Shown: positions 48,598-58,400 of the stretch, piece by piece | Layout: each line of letters starts with the position of its first letter | Position numbering within the stretch: the stretch's first letter is position 1 | Origin: JAICXG01 sp036494545 | GTDB taxonomy: Bacteria > Verrucomicrobiota > Verrucomicrobiia > Chthoniobacterales > UBA10450 | Reading direction: 5' to 3' | NCBI GenBank assembly: GCA_036494545.1 | Contig: DASXOB010000013.1 | Span: forward strand, 62,001-126,000 | Length of the DNA stretch: 64,000 nt | Position numbers and translations under genes: made by a program | Notes under the pieces: generated by a model | Databases searched by the model: none | The model's input: only the letters and a program-made list of their open reading frames with translations | Told to the model about the DNA's origin: nothing

Positions 48598-48795
48598 CCG
48601 AAGTGTCAAGCGCAAATTGACCAATCTGGGTGGAGAATTGGGGGCAGGCGAAAATCTTGACAGTTCTCCGCTGACGAACTCACGCGACGCCTTTTTGCGC
48701 TCGTAGCATCTGAGCATCCCCGAATCGGTTTGAGCCTTACGCGCGGTAGAAGTTGCTGGCCGTGTCGTTCAGGCGCGCTAAGTTAGCCTTCAGCT

Positions 48796-49329
48796 ATGAA
48801 CAAGAGATTCCTCGGAGTGTTGTTAAGCTTGGTTGCAGTGAGCGGCATGCAAGGAGCGGCCACGCAGACGCCGCCGCAGGTGGGGCAGCCGGCACCGGAC
48901 TTCACTTTGCCGAGCGCGGAGGGCGGGTCGGTTAGCTTGAAGGACTACAAAGGCAAATGGGTCGTGCTCTATTTTTACCCGAAGGATTTCACGAGCGGTT
49001 GCACGCTCGAGGCGCACAATTTCGAGCGCGACCTGGCGAAGTATCAGAACCAAAGCGCCATCATTCTCGGCGTAAGCGCCGACACCGCGCAATCGCACAA
49101 GGATTTCTGCGCGAAGGAAGGACTGAACTTCAAGTTGCTGGCGGACCCGGAGCTAAAGGCGATCACGGCCTACGGATCGGCCATGGAGTATCATGGTATG
49201 AAGATGGCGGCCCGGAATACCTTCCTGATTAATCCAGAAGGCAAGATCGCAAGAGTTTACATGGGAGTGAAGCCGGCCCTACACAGCGAAGAAGTCCTGA
49301 AGGATCTGGCGGTGCTGAAAAAGAGCTGA
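48796..49329 (+). CDS. Exported peroxiredoxin (AhpC/TSA, BCP-like)
   Basis: This 177-residue protein has a signal peptide (MNKRFLGVLLSLVAVSG). It carries the peroxiredoxin core PAPDFTLPSAEGGSVSLKDYKGKWVVLYFYPKDFTSGCTLEAHNF, with the peroxidatic Cys69 in SGCTLE. The resolving Cys five residues later, usual in BCP, is His. The only other Cys is in KDFCAKEG, so the enzyme would be atypical or 1-Cys. It reduces peroxides, here probably in the periplasm. It is transcribed away from the methyltransferase gene. Confidence 0.9.
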   Translation: MNKRFLGVLLSLVAVSGMQGAATQTPPQVGQPAPDFTLPSAEGGSVSLKDYKGKWVVLYFYPKDFTSGCTLEAHNFERDLAKYQNQSAIILGVSADTAQSHKDFCAKEGLNFKLLADPELKAITAYGSAMEYHGMKMAARNTFLINPEGKIARVYMGVKPALHSEEVLKDLAVLKKS

Positions 49330-49379
49330 CGCGGTCCCCGGGGCTTTCCCGCGGCCGATATTTCCTCGTCATAGCAGGC

Positions 49380-49403
49380 TCAACGGGCGAAGCTCGCCGT
49401 TGA
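49380..49403 (+). terminator. Hairpin after the peroxiredoxin gene
   Basis: An imperfect stem of about 11 bp with one bulged base and a 3-nt loop lies 50 bp after the stop. It could end the peroxiredoxin transcript. There is no long T-tract, so the call is weak. Confidence 0.3.
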
Positions 49404-49443
49404 ATTATGATCGCGATACGCGATTCATCTCAGTCCTCTTCGT

Positions 49444-51435
49444 ATGACCGGCTTCTTTGAAGAAGTTCGACGGCGAAAAGTGTATCGCGTCGCCGCGGCC
49501 TACGTCATTGCGGCTGGATTTATCATCCAAATCAGCTCAGCCGTTTTTCCCGCGTGGGAATTGCCGAACTGGGCATTCCGTCTCGTCGTCGTGCTCTTGC
49601 TGATCGGGTTTCCGATCTCGCTCATTCTCAGCTGGGCCTATGACGTCACTGCACATGGAATTCAGGTCACGCCAAAAGTCCCGGGAGCAAATCTTCGCCG
49701 TAATCTTATTTTGCTCGTCGCCGCCGGCGCAGTGATTTCTGTCGCGGCGGGATTCTTCCTCTTACGGCACGCTTCCGCACACAAGGTCGACAAATCCATC
49801 GCAGTCCTGCCCTTTGAAAACCTGAGCGCGGAAAAGGAAAACGCCTATTTCGCCGACGGCATGCAGGACGATATCCTGACGAATCTTTCGAAGATCGGCG
49901 ATATCAAGGTCATTTCGCGCACGTCCGTGATGTCGTATCGCGACGGCGCGCGCAACGTTCGTGAGATTGGGAAAGCGCTCGGCGTTTCGACGCTCCTGGA
50001 AGGAAGCGTGCGCAGAATTGGCAATCGAGTCCGCGTGAATGTGCAGCTCATCGATGCCAACACCGACGAGCACATTTGGGCGGAAGATTACGATCGCGAT
50101 TTGACCGATGTTTTCGCGATTCAAACCGATCTGGCGCAAAAGATCAGTTCCGTGTTACAGGCAAAACTTTCGCCTGCGGAAAAAGCACAAATCGATCGGC
50201 GGCCAACCCAGAATTCGGACGCCTACCTGCTTTTTGTCCAGGCCCACGATTACGCGAGCAGGACGGACATGTTTCGCGATGCATCGTTGAAAGCCGAGCC
50301 GCTATTCGAGCAGGCCATCAAGCTCGATCCAGACTTCGCCCTGGCGTTTGCCGGTCTCTCGATGGTGGAGAGCTGGACTTATCACACCGCAGACCCGACT
50401 CCGGCCCGCCGGGAAAAAGCGCGTCTCAACGCGGATGAAGCTCTGCGCTTGCAACCAAATCTTCCCGAAGCCCATCTCGCACTCGGTTTTTCCTATTATT
50501 ATGGCGACCGCGATTACGAGCGCGCCCTGGCCGAATTCGAGATTGCGAAGCGCGACCTGCCTAACGAGTCCCAGGCCTATCTGGCCATCGGCGCCATTCA
50601 GCGACGGCAGGGTAAGTGGACGGAATCAACGGCAAATCTGGAGAAGGCCGCCACCCTCGATCCGAAAAACACAGACCTCCTGATTAACCTTTGTTTCACT
50701 TACATGGCTCTGCGCAATTTCGAGGCCGCCGACAAGGTTCTCGATCGCGCCATCGCGGCATCGCCGCAATCGTTTCAAGCACGAGCACTGAAACCATTCA
50801 TGGCGGTCTTATGGAAGGGCGATCTTAGCGCGGCCGAAAGAGCGCTTTCTTCACACCCGCCGGAAACGGATCCGAATGGACTGATGACATGGGGACGGGT
50901 CTGGATCCTAACCCTGTCACGGAAGTATCCAGAGGCTCTTCAAGTCCTGGAACGATTTCGCGGTAAAACGATGTATACCACTACGACTGCCCCTTCTCCT
51001 AAGGCTTACCTGGAAGGCATGATTCACCTCCTCCAAGGCGATAAGACCAAAGCGCAGGCAGAGCTGGAGCAGGCGCGCGTGGTCTCGGAAGGATTGCTCC
51101 GCGAAGCTCCCGGAGACCCTGCCCGGCACGCGCAGTACGGCCTGATCCTGGCAGCGTTGGGTCGAAAGGAGGAAGCCATCGCCGAAGGCAAGCGCGCGGT
51201 CGAGTTATTGCCGGAATCCCAGGATGCCCTTGATGGCCCGCAAGGAACCGCTGCCCTGGCCGAGATATATGCCTGGACCGGGGAATCCGATGAAGCATTT
51301 CGCCTGCTCAATCATTTGCTCGGGATCCCTAACAATCTGACCGTCCCGATGCTTAAGCTCGATCCGGCCTGGGACCCGCTCCGCAAAGACCCGCGCTTCC
51401 AAGAGTTGATCGATAAGTACGCGGTGAAGAGTTAG
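49444..51435 (+). CDS. Membrane protein with TolB-N-like domain and TPR repeats
   Basis: This 663-residue protein has an N-terminal cytoplasmic/membrane part with about three hydrophobic segments (15-35, 45-65, 90-108). A TolB-N/FlgO-like domain follows (about 116-245: KSIAVLPFENLSAEKENAYFADGMQDDILTNLSKI, then LGVSTLLEGSVRRIGNRVRVNVQLID). At least six TPR units make up the rest. This architecture is common in soil bacteria, often fused to DNA-binding, kinase or cyclase domains; here no output domain is fused. The role is probably scaffolding or sensing. A C-terminal remnant of a related gene lies at 59941-60234. Confidence 0.85.
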   Translation: MTGFFEEVRRRKVYRVAAAYVIAAGFIIQISSAVFPAWELPNWAFRLVVVLLLIGFPISLILSWAYDVTAHGIQVTPKVPGANLRRNLILLVAAGAVISVAAGFFLLRHASAHKVDKSIAVLPFENLSAEKENAYFADGMQDDILTNLSKIGDIKVISRTSVMSYRDGARNVREIGKALGVSTLLEGSVRRIGNRVRVNVQLIDANTDEHIWAEDYDRDLTDVFAIQTDLAQKISSVLQAKLSPAEKAQIDRRPTQNSDAYLLFVQAHDYASRTDMFRDASLKAEPLFEQAIKLDPDFALAFAGLSMVESWTYHTADPTPARREKARLNADEALRLQPNLPEAHLALGFSYYYGDRDYERALAEFEIAKRDLPNESQAYLAIGAIQRRQGKWTESTANLEKAATLDPKNTDLLINLCFTYMALRNFEAADKVLDRAIAASPQSFQARALKPFMAVLWKGDLSAAERALSSHPPETDPNGLMTWGRVWILTLSRKYPEALQVLERFRGKTMYTTTTAPSPKAYLEGMIHLLQGDKTKAQAELEQARVVSEGLLREAPGDPARHAQYGLILAALGRKEEAIAEGKRAVELLPESQDALDGPQGTAALAEIYAWTGESDEAFRLLNHLLGIPNNLTVPMLKLDPAWDPLRKDPRFQELIDKYAVKS

Positions 51436-51724
51436 CTGACAACAAGCGCTCTTATCAAATGATCCGTGTTGGGTCCTGCGTTCGTCACCGATAACCTGCC
51501 TATTTCGTGCTCGAGCGGTTTGCTCTTCACCGCACCTGCGAACCTGAAGTTCGCTCCGTCATTCCTATGCCGGTCGAATGTTCGCCCCGGATCGGCATCT
51601 CTTTTTGCCGCGAAGACATTCTTCGACGGCACGGAGTTTCCCGGAAAAAGTAACAGCGGCGTAACCTTTCTACGTTTGGCTGATAAAAAATCCGGCGTAG
51701 CATCCCGACCACTTTTTCAACATC

Positions 51725-53443
51725 ATGAAATCTATCCTACTTTTCTCCGCATCAATCGCAGCGTCTGTCTGCGTTTTGCTCTCAACAACCCAAGCCGCGC
51801 CAGCCCAGCCCGATGTGGTGGGGCCAGGGCAGATTACCAGTTTGTCGGCACTTTCGGCCGATCGTAGTGGCTACCTCGAAATCAACGGGACCAACTTCGG
51901 CACCACCGGCACAACCCTGATCGGCGGATTGGCAGCTCCGATCGCCGATTGGCAGAACACCAAAATCGTGGCCTACGTGCCGGAAGCGGCCGCGCTCGGC
52001 GCCTCATCGGTGCAGGTGGTGAACGATTCGGGTACCCCAAGCTCCTCGGTCTCGCTCAGCGTGACGCCACGGACACCGAACGGCAAAGTGAAATGGCGTT
52101 TCCGCCAGGACGGGCCCTACTCGCAGGTGCGGCCGGTGATCGGCCCCGACGGAACGATCTATTCGATCGATGTCTATGATCATCTCTATGCACTGACGCC
52201 GGATGGCGGACTCAAGTGGATCGTGCGCGGCGCGCCCGCCAAAGGAGTCGCGGTCGGAACTGATAGCACGATCTACACTGCATCGGAGGCGGCGGTAACA
52301 GCTTATAACTCGGACGGCACGCAGAAATGGACTTACCCGATGAACCCCTACGCCTTTAACGTTCCAGGTATCTCGGTCGGGCCCGACGGCAATATCTACT
52401 CAGTGGCAGTGGAAGGCATCGGAGCTTTCTCGCTTACTCCACAGGGAACGTTGCGCTGGTCGAAGCCTGAGCCATACGACGCCCAGGCGCCCATCCCTTA
52501 CAACGAGATCGTCTTTGGCCCGAACGGCACTACCAGCCAGATGTATTTCTACCAGAACAGTCATCTCAAGGCTTACAAGCTCGATGGTTCGCTTGCTTTC
52601 ACCATTAACTCGGACTTTGGTCAACCGGCGGTTGGACCGGAAGGTAACATTCATACGGCTTTTGGCGCTTACCTGCCGACGAATGGGAAGCTTGCCTGGG
52701 TTTTCGTTTCGGATTTTCCTTATAACACCACCTCGGCCCCGGATGTCGGCTCGGATGGGATTCATTACGAAATCCAAAACACGTTACAGTTATTTGCTCT
52801 CACTTCCACGGGCGCGAAGAAATGGCAGGTAACACTCGACGGTACCTTCGGTGATCCGGTGGTGGACCCACAGAATACCCAGATCATCGCCGGTAGTAAG
52901 CAGATGCTGTTCGATCCGGGTTACATCATTGCCGCGAGCGCAGCGGATGGTCATGAGCTATGGCGCGTAAATCTGCCGGCGGAGAATGGCTTTAACCAGG
53001 CAACGGATACGAAAGCTCGCTTCTCACCCGATGGTCTTTCGGCCTACCTGATCGCCTTCACCGCGACAGGTAACAATGACACGAGCGAGTCATTCCTATA
53101 TGCTCTGGACACAAACGCCTCGACCACCCAGCCGGTCTTGCGCAGCACAAATATCGCCGCCCAGGCAAAGACCTCCGGCAGCGGCGTGAAAGCACAAGGC
53201 AGAGTGACAGTGCAGGATGGAAACGGCGCCGCAGTTGCGGGAGCAACAGTAGCTATCACCTGGAAGGTGCCAAGTGGCGCGACCATTAGTCAGAGCGCGA
53301 CCACGAACGCGAAAGGATTGGCATCCTTCACGACCAGCGACGTGGCGGGCAGTTATACCCTTACGGTCACTAACATTACCAAGACGGGTTATACCTTTGA
53401 CACTGCGAACAGCATTCTTACCAAGACCATAAGAAGTCGCTAA
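51725..53443 (+). CDS. Exported PQQ-type beta-propeller protein with TIG and Ig-like domains
   Basis: This 572-residue protein has a signal peptide (MKSILLFSASIAASVCVLLSTTQA). An IPT/TIG domain follows (about 35-115, with YLEINGTNFGTTGTT). PQQ-like propeller repeats then occupy about 120-465, each with a GPDGTIY or GPDGNIY turn and a W at the blade end (LKWIVRG, QKWTYPM, LRWSKPE). The C-terminal Ig-like domain (about 475-572) reads VQDGNGAAVAGATVAITWKVPSG. The layout suggests a surface or periplasmic binding protein; no enzyme site is visible. A strong terminator follows. Confidence 0.85.
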   Translation: MKSILLFSASIAASVCVLLSTTQAAPAQPDVVGPGQITSLSALSADRSGYLEINGTNFGTTGTTLIGGLAAPIADWQNTKIVAYVPEAAALGASSVQVVNDSGTPSSSVSLSVTPRTPNGKVKWRFRQDGPYSQVRPVIGPDGTIYSIDVYDHLYALTPDGGLKWIVRGAPAKGVAVGTDSTIYTASEAAVTAYNSDGTQKWTYPMNPYAFNVPGISVGPDGNIYSVAVEGIGAFSLTPQGTLRWSKPEPYDAQAPIPYNEIVFGPNGTTSQMYFYQNSHLKAYKLDGSLAFTINSDFGQPAVGPEGNIHTAFGAYLPTNGKLAWVFVSDFPYNTTSAPDVGSDGIHYEIQNTLQLFALTSTGAKKWQVTLDGTFGDPVVDPQNTQIIAGSKQMLFDPGYIIAASAADGHELWRVNLPAENGFNQATDTKARFSPDGLSAYLIAFTATGNNDTSESFLYALDTNASTTQPVLRSTNIAAQAKTSGSGVKAQGRVTVQDGNGAAVAGATVAITWKVPSGATISQSATTNAKGLASFTTSDVAGSYTLTVTNITKTGYTFDTANSILTKTIRSR

Positions 53444-53512
53444 CCCGCGCTGCGTCTGCCGGATTCGGGCAACGCTCCGCGCAGTAAAAGACTCACACAG
53501 GACAGTTACGAG

Positions 53513-53543
53513 GACCGGAACACGCGAATGTTGTGTTCCGGTC
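53513..53543 (+). terminator. Intrinsic terminator after the beta-propeller gene
   Basis: A perfect 11-bp stem (53513-53523 with 53533-53543) with a 9-nt loop is followed by a T-rich stretch, 70 bp after the stop at 53443. Confidence 0.75.
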
Positions 53544-53784
53544 TTCTCTTTGGTTGTAACAAAGCGATGTGACTTAGGTTCTCGCCTGCAATGTCGATGT
53601 CGAGTGCGACCGGTTTGTTAGGGTCCGGTGTCGAACTTCGCTCGCCAGGGGGACGCGCTGTTCTGCGAATCGCTGATCCGCCCGTTCCCGAGTGGTGGCT
53701 GATCTTGTTTTTGTTAGGCGTTATCGACGCGATCAGTCGGTGTCACTTAATGATCTTGGGATTGCTGCGCTGAGCCGAACCTGT

Positions 53785-54255
53785 TTACCCCCGGGGTTCC
53801 CTAGCCTTTAGAATATGAACATTTCCAATTGCAGCTGCGAACATTAACAAGATTGTTAGGCACACTGAGATCACGCTCAAAAGTGAGCTCGGCTGGTTAC
53901 GCATGATCTTTCGGTCGGTGGCGACCACGAGAACGCCGACAAGCAGAAAAGGCGCGAGCAGTCCGTTGATCACCGCCGTATAGAAGGGCTTTCACTGGAC
54001 TAACTCTCGTGAAGTCCAGAGCGATGCCGACTAAAGTCGAACAAATGACGATGCCGTAAAAGGCTTGTGCCGATTTGAATTTTGCATCCAGCCCCTGATG
54101 CCAGCCGAATGTCTCGGCACAGGCGTAGGCTGCGGAGCCGGCGAGCGTCGGAATGGCCAGAAAACCGACTCCCAGGATACCAATGGTAAAAAGAAGAGTG
54201 GCGAATTTTCCCGCTAAAGGAACTAGCGCCTCAGCGCGTGATCGCCCGAGACAAG
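53785..54255 (-). pseudogene. C-terminal remnant of an Nramp metal transporter
   Basis: Two minus-strand frames together encode the last third of an Nramp (MntH-like) Mn/Fe transporter. The first (about 54255-53985) reads EALVPLAGKFATLLFTIGIL, then VGFLAIPTLAGSAAYACAETFGW and FYGIVICSTLVGIALDF. The second (53973-53785) reads VINGLLAPFLLVGVLVVATDRKIM and then QPSSLLS. A frameshift near 53981-53990 separates them. Upstream sequence that should hold the ion-binding N-terminal helices is absent. The Nramp assignment rests on the order of these segments. The gene is a truncated, frameshifted relic. Confidence 0.75.
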
Positions 54256-54630
54256 CTGTTCCAGAACAGCTCCGACGGAGCGAGCACCGTGTTTTCGATC
54301 ACGCCATAAAGGAGTGCAAGCAATACCCTAACTCTTGCAAACGCTGGTAAGCGCGCTAACGACACTCCAATAATGCCGGTATTTTATCTCAGCTTGAGAA
54401 AGGAGGAGTCCATTCAAAGTGCTCAATTATTCTGACGGGACACGAGTGTACGTTTGCGAAATATTTGAGGCATTTCAGGTGTCCAATGTCCCAATTGGCG
54501 ATTCCGGCATCGGCGTTGCAACAGAGTTGCAACCTTATTTGCCGGAGCAATAAGTGTTGCGCTGTTCAAAACGCTACAAATTTCGCTCGGCTTTGTCGAT
54601 TCCGCGTTTTTGTAGTACGAAAATATCCAT
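54256..54630. other. Gap beyond the Nramp remnant
   Basis: No gene is supported in these 375 bases. The part nearest the remnant has a possible frame (a VIENTVLAPSELF segment on the minus strand) that may be part of the same decayed locus. Base composition is lower in GC than in neighbouring genes. Confidence 0.4.
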
Positions 54631-55038
54631 TCACTCGCTGGTTAAAGGGTCGTCGTTCTCGATAAGCCTTTTGAAATTTTGCAGGTAACTGGTGACCCGC
54701 TGTAAAACGGCGCCACCGTAAGTGGACGCCATTGTTAGGGTGACGGTTGTGGTTCCATTCGGACGCGGTGCGAATGTTACTACGGCAGCGGCGAGCTGTT
54801 CTGAGAGTGAGCGCCAAACCAATTTTCTTTCCGGGATGCGAAGCACGAATTCGAGCACGCTTTCGTGCTCTTCTCCGTTTAAGCTTTCAGATACCGAAAA
54901 ATGGCTCGCGTCGAGGCGACGCGAGGTCTTAATCGCGGTTATGAATTTCGGGAAGTCTTCGCCCCGAAGCCAGTGTTCGTATACTTTGGACACGGGCGCC
55001 TTAACGATGATCGATTTTCGCGCTGCATTTATTGACAT
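54631..55038 (-). CDS. SRPBCC (START-like) fold protein
   Basis: From ATG 55038 the protein is 135 residues. It has the SRPBCC pattern: KSIIVKAPVSKVYEHWLRGEDFPKFITAIKTSRRLD near the start, LEFVLRIPERKLVWRS in the middle, and a long final helix (VLQRVTSYLQNFKRLIEN). These helix-grip proteins bind hydrophobic ligands, and small single-domain ones are often called cyclase/dehydrase-like. A longer frame to 55119 has a basic N-terminus that does not fit. A copy of the TCGTTAGG motif lies 30 bp upstream. Confidence 0.8.
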   Translation of the reverse strand: MSINAARKSIIVKAPVSKVYEHWLRGEDFPKFITAIKTSRRLDASHFSVSESLNGEEHESVLEFVLRIPERKLVWRSLSEQLAAAVVTFAPRPNGTTTVTLTMASTYGGAVLQRVTSYLQNFKRLIENDDPLTSE

Positions 55039-55422
55039 TGGTCTCCGGAGTCCCTTATCGATTAAGTTCGTTAGGCGGTGAATTGCCCATATCCGCTTTT
55101 GGAAAAGCTCCGGCTCCATCCGTCCTTAGAATTAAAAATCGACATGTTGAACACGAGCATTGGGTCGTGCTCTGGCGGACGGCTGCGGAGAGTCCGACGC
55201 AACTTTTGACCGAGGTTCCGTAGTTTCGTTTTCATAATCTTGTCATAACAAGATCAGCCATTCGGGAGGCGGCGCCTACGGAGCAGTGGCAGGGTTTTTC
55301 TCTCTCGCAGCCGAGGGAGCGGGAAGCACCTCTTTTGAGGGATGAAGCAAAACTGGCAGCCCTGCCGCAGGGTTGTAAGTTCATCTCAGCCGAGAGGGCA
55401 ATACGTCCGCGGCACGTGCTCA

Positions 55423-58400
55423 ATGAACTCCGCTGCCAAAGTGTTTGGGGAAGACGCGCGGAACCTCGCGGCGATTGATTCCGAATCGCGCGTTTCGGAT
55501 CACGTCTTTGAGCACGCCATTTTTCGTTATGGCCTGGCCATCTTGTCAGTTGCGCTAGCGCTGGGAACAAAGCTCCTCCTCCTGCGCTTGGATTTTCCTT
55601 ATCCGCTCAGCACAACTTTTCTCGCCGCGATCGCGATCACTTTTTGGTATGCGGGAACAGGACCCGGCACTCTTGCTCTGGTGCTTTCATCGCTGGCCTT
55701 CGGCTATTTCGTCCTCCCGAATCAAATTGACTATCGTTTGGTTCTTCCGGACGGATCGACTAAGCCCGTCTATTTACCGACCGGCGGCGCTTCACACCTC
55801 CTTTATCTCACTTATTTTGGACTGGCAGCACTTTTGATGGGCTGGTTTAGCTCATCGCGTAGCCGCGCAGAACGACTTCTCAAGCAGGTCCGCAGCGAAC
55901 TGGAAGTAAAGGTCGAAGAGCGGACGGGGAAATTGAGCAGGGTTAACAATGAGCTGTTAAGCGAGATTGCTGAACGTGCTTTGACGAAGGATCAACTCCG
56001 GCAGACGGAGCAGCGTCTGCGCGATCTCATTGCCAACGCTCCGGTCGTTTTGTTTGCTTTGGATCGTTCCGGTTTGGTCACGCTGTCAGAGGGCAAAGGT
56101 CTCGAGACGTTCGGAGTCACACCGGGAGAACTTGTCGGCCGGTCGATTTTTGATCTCTATCATGACTCACCGGGTCTGCACGCCAATGTGAGGCGCGCTT
56201 TAGATGGCGAGGCGGTGACTTTCATTACGGAGGCGAACGATCAGTTCTTTGAGATCCATCTGATTCCGCTTCTAGATAAGAGCGGGAAGGTTGCCGGAGT
56301 TAATGGAGTTACCTATAACATCACTGACCGTCGGCGTACCGAGCGAGAGCTTCGCCTGGTCATCGATACGATTCCGGCAATGGCATGGTCCACGTTACCC
56401 AGTGGCGCCAATGACTACTGCAGCAAGGGCTGGCTGGAATATACCGGCATGAAGTTGGGGACCGAGTTTGAATACGGATGGCTGGACGCATTCCATCCCG
56501 AGGACAGAGCCGCGCACCTGTCGAAATGGCGCGCCGCAACTGAGACAGGGGAGTTATTTGAAAGTGTAGCCAGGATACGCGGCGCTGACGGGGAATATCG
56601 CTGGTTCCTTACCCAGGGAGTGCCGCTACAAGATGAATCAGGAAAGATAGTTCGCTGGTATGGCACGAATGTGGACATCGACGAGCGGAAACGCGCCCAA
56701 TCTTTACTCGAAGGAGAGAAACACCTTCTTGAGATGATCGCCACGGGCGCTGCCCTTAACGAGATTCTGAACACCTTATGTTTGACGATAGAAGGGTACC
56801 GCGACGGCACGCTCGCTTCTGTTTTGTTGCTCAATCAGGATGGCGTTCATCTGGATTCGGTGGCCGGTCCGAATCTTCCGGAAGGGTGGACAAAGCAAAT
56901 GGAAAAGCTGGCAATTGGACCATGCGCCGGATCTTGCGGGACAGCGGCGTATCGAGCATCGCCCGTCATCGTCTCCGACATTGCGACCGATCCACTTTGG
57001 GACGTGCCTCAGCATCGTGCATCGGCTTTGCAGCACGGACTACGCGCTTCGTGGTCGAGTCCAATCTTATCCTCCAAGGGAAAGGTGCTGGGAACTTTCT
57101 GCATGTACTATCGCACGCCGCGAAGCCCGGACTCGCATGATCTCGGCCTCATCGAGACAGCTACACACCTGGCGCGAGTTGCGATTGAGCGCGATCGCGC
57201 CGAGGTGGCGCTGCGGAACAGCCAGGAGAAGTATCGAGACCTCATCACGGCTTCACCTGATGCGATCTGCGTGACCGACGTGGATGGCAAGATTGTTTTG
57301 CTGAACCCGGCTGGTGTCGAGCTTTTCGGCCGTCCGGTGGAGGACTTGATCGGCAGTCCATTGACAGAGACGTACGTCCCTGAAGAGCTACATCTGGTGG
57401 AGGGACGAATCGCGAAATTGAAGTCAGGGGGATCGTTGCGTTACGAGCGAAGATTCGTACGCAGAAACGGCGACGTGATTCCGGTCGAAGTTTCTGTTTC
57501 ATCGCTGCGGGGACAATATTTCCAAGCCGTCATCAGAGATGTCAGTCAGCGCAAGCGGGCCGAAGAAGCGTTGCGCGCTTCCGAGCAAGTGGCGCGCGGA
57601 CAAGTCGAAGCGCTGAGCTACAGCCTGGATGTTCTCGCGACCGCGCCGGCGCCGGACAGGTTTCTTGGACAGATGTTGAGCACGATCGGCCGCCTTTTGG
57701 ATGCGCAAAGCGTGATCTTTTGGCTGTTAGACGAAGCAAATGATTCGCTCGTTTTTCGTGCCGCGGCACAGGGTTCCAATTTCGCGGCCGGAGACCCAAA
57801 GCATCCATACATGAAAGACCCCATGGCATGGAGACAAAATAAAGCGCTGCAGGAAACCGTCGCCACAGGCGCGCCTTTCGTCTGCGACGACGTGGAAACT
57901 GACCCGCGTTTTCCCGACGACCTCCGTGAGTATTTTCGATCAAGAGGAACCAAGAAAGGCCTGACCATTCCGACGTCGGTGGGAGGTCGGGTGAAAGGTT
58001 TCATCGCGATTCGTCATGAAGCTCGGCCCCCTTATCGGCCGGAAGAAGTCGAATTGGCGCAAGCGCTGGCGCATCAGGCGATGTTGGCAATTCAGCTCAC
58101 CGATCTGGCTGAGCAAAGCAGGCAAGCTGCCGTTCTGGCGGAACGAAATCGAATGGCTCGCGACATCCACGATACACTCGCGCAAGGCTTCACTGGCGTG
58201 ATTTTGCAATTAGAGGCAGTGGCCGATGCCATCTCGAGCGGAGATCATAAAGAGGCGGAGAATTATCTCCGCCGCGCCAGCGAATTGGCTCGGCAAAGTT
58301 TGAATGAAGCGCGCCGATCGGTGCACGCCCTGCGCCCGGAGGCTCTTCGACGCGCAAACTTTTGGGACGCACTCAAGGGCATAATCAAAAACACAACGGC

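Noticed and set aside
53591..53773. A 60-codon plus-strand frame after the beta-propeller terminator
   Set aside because: It is hydrophobic only at its end, has no leader box, and lies between a terminator and a pseudogene.
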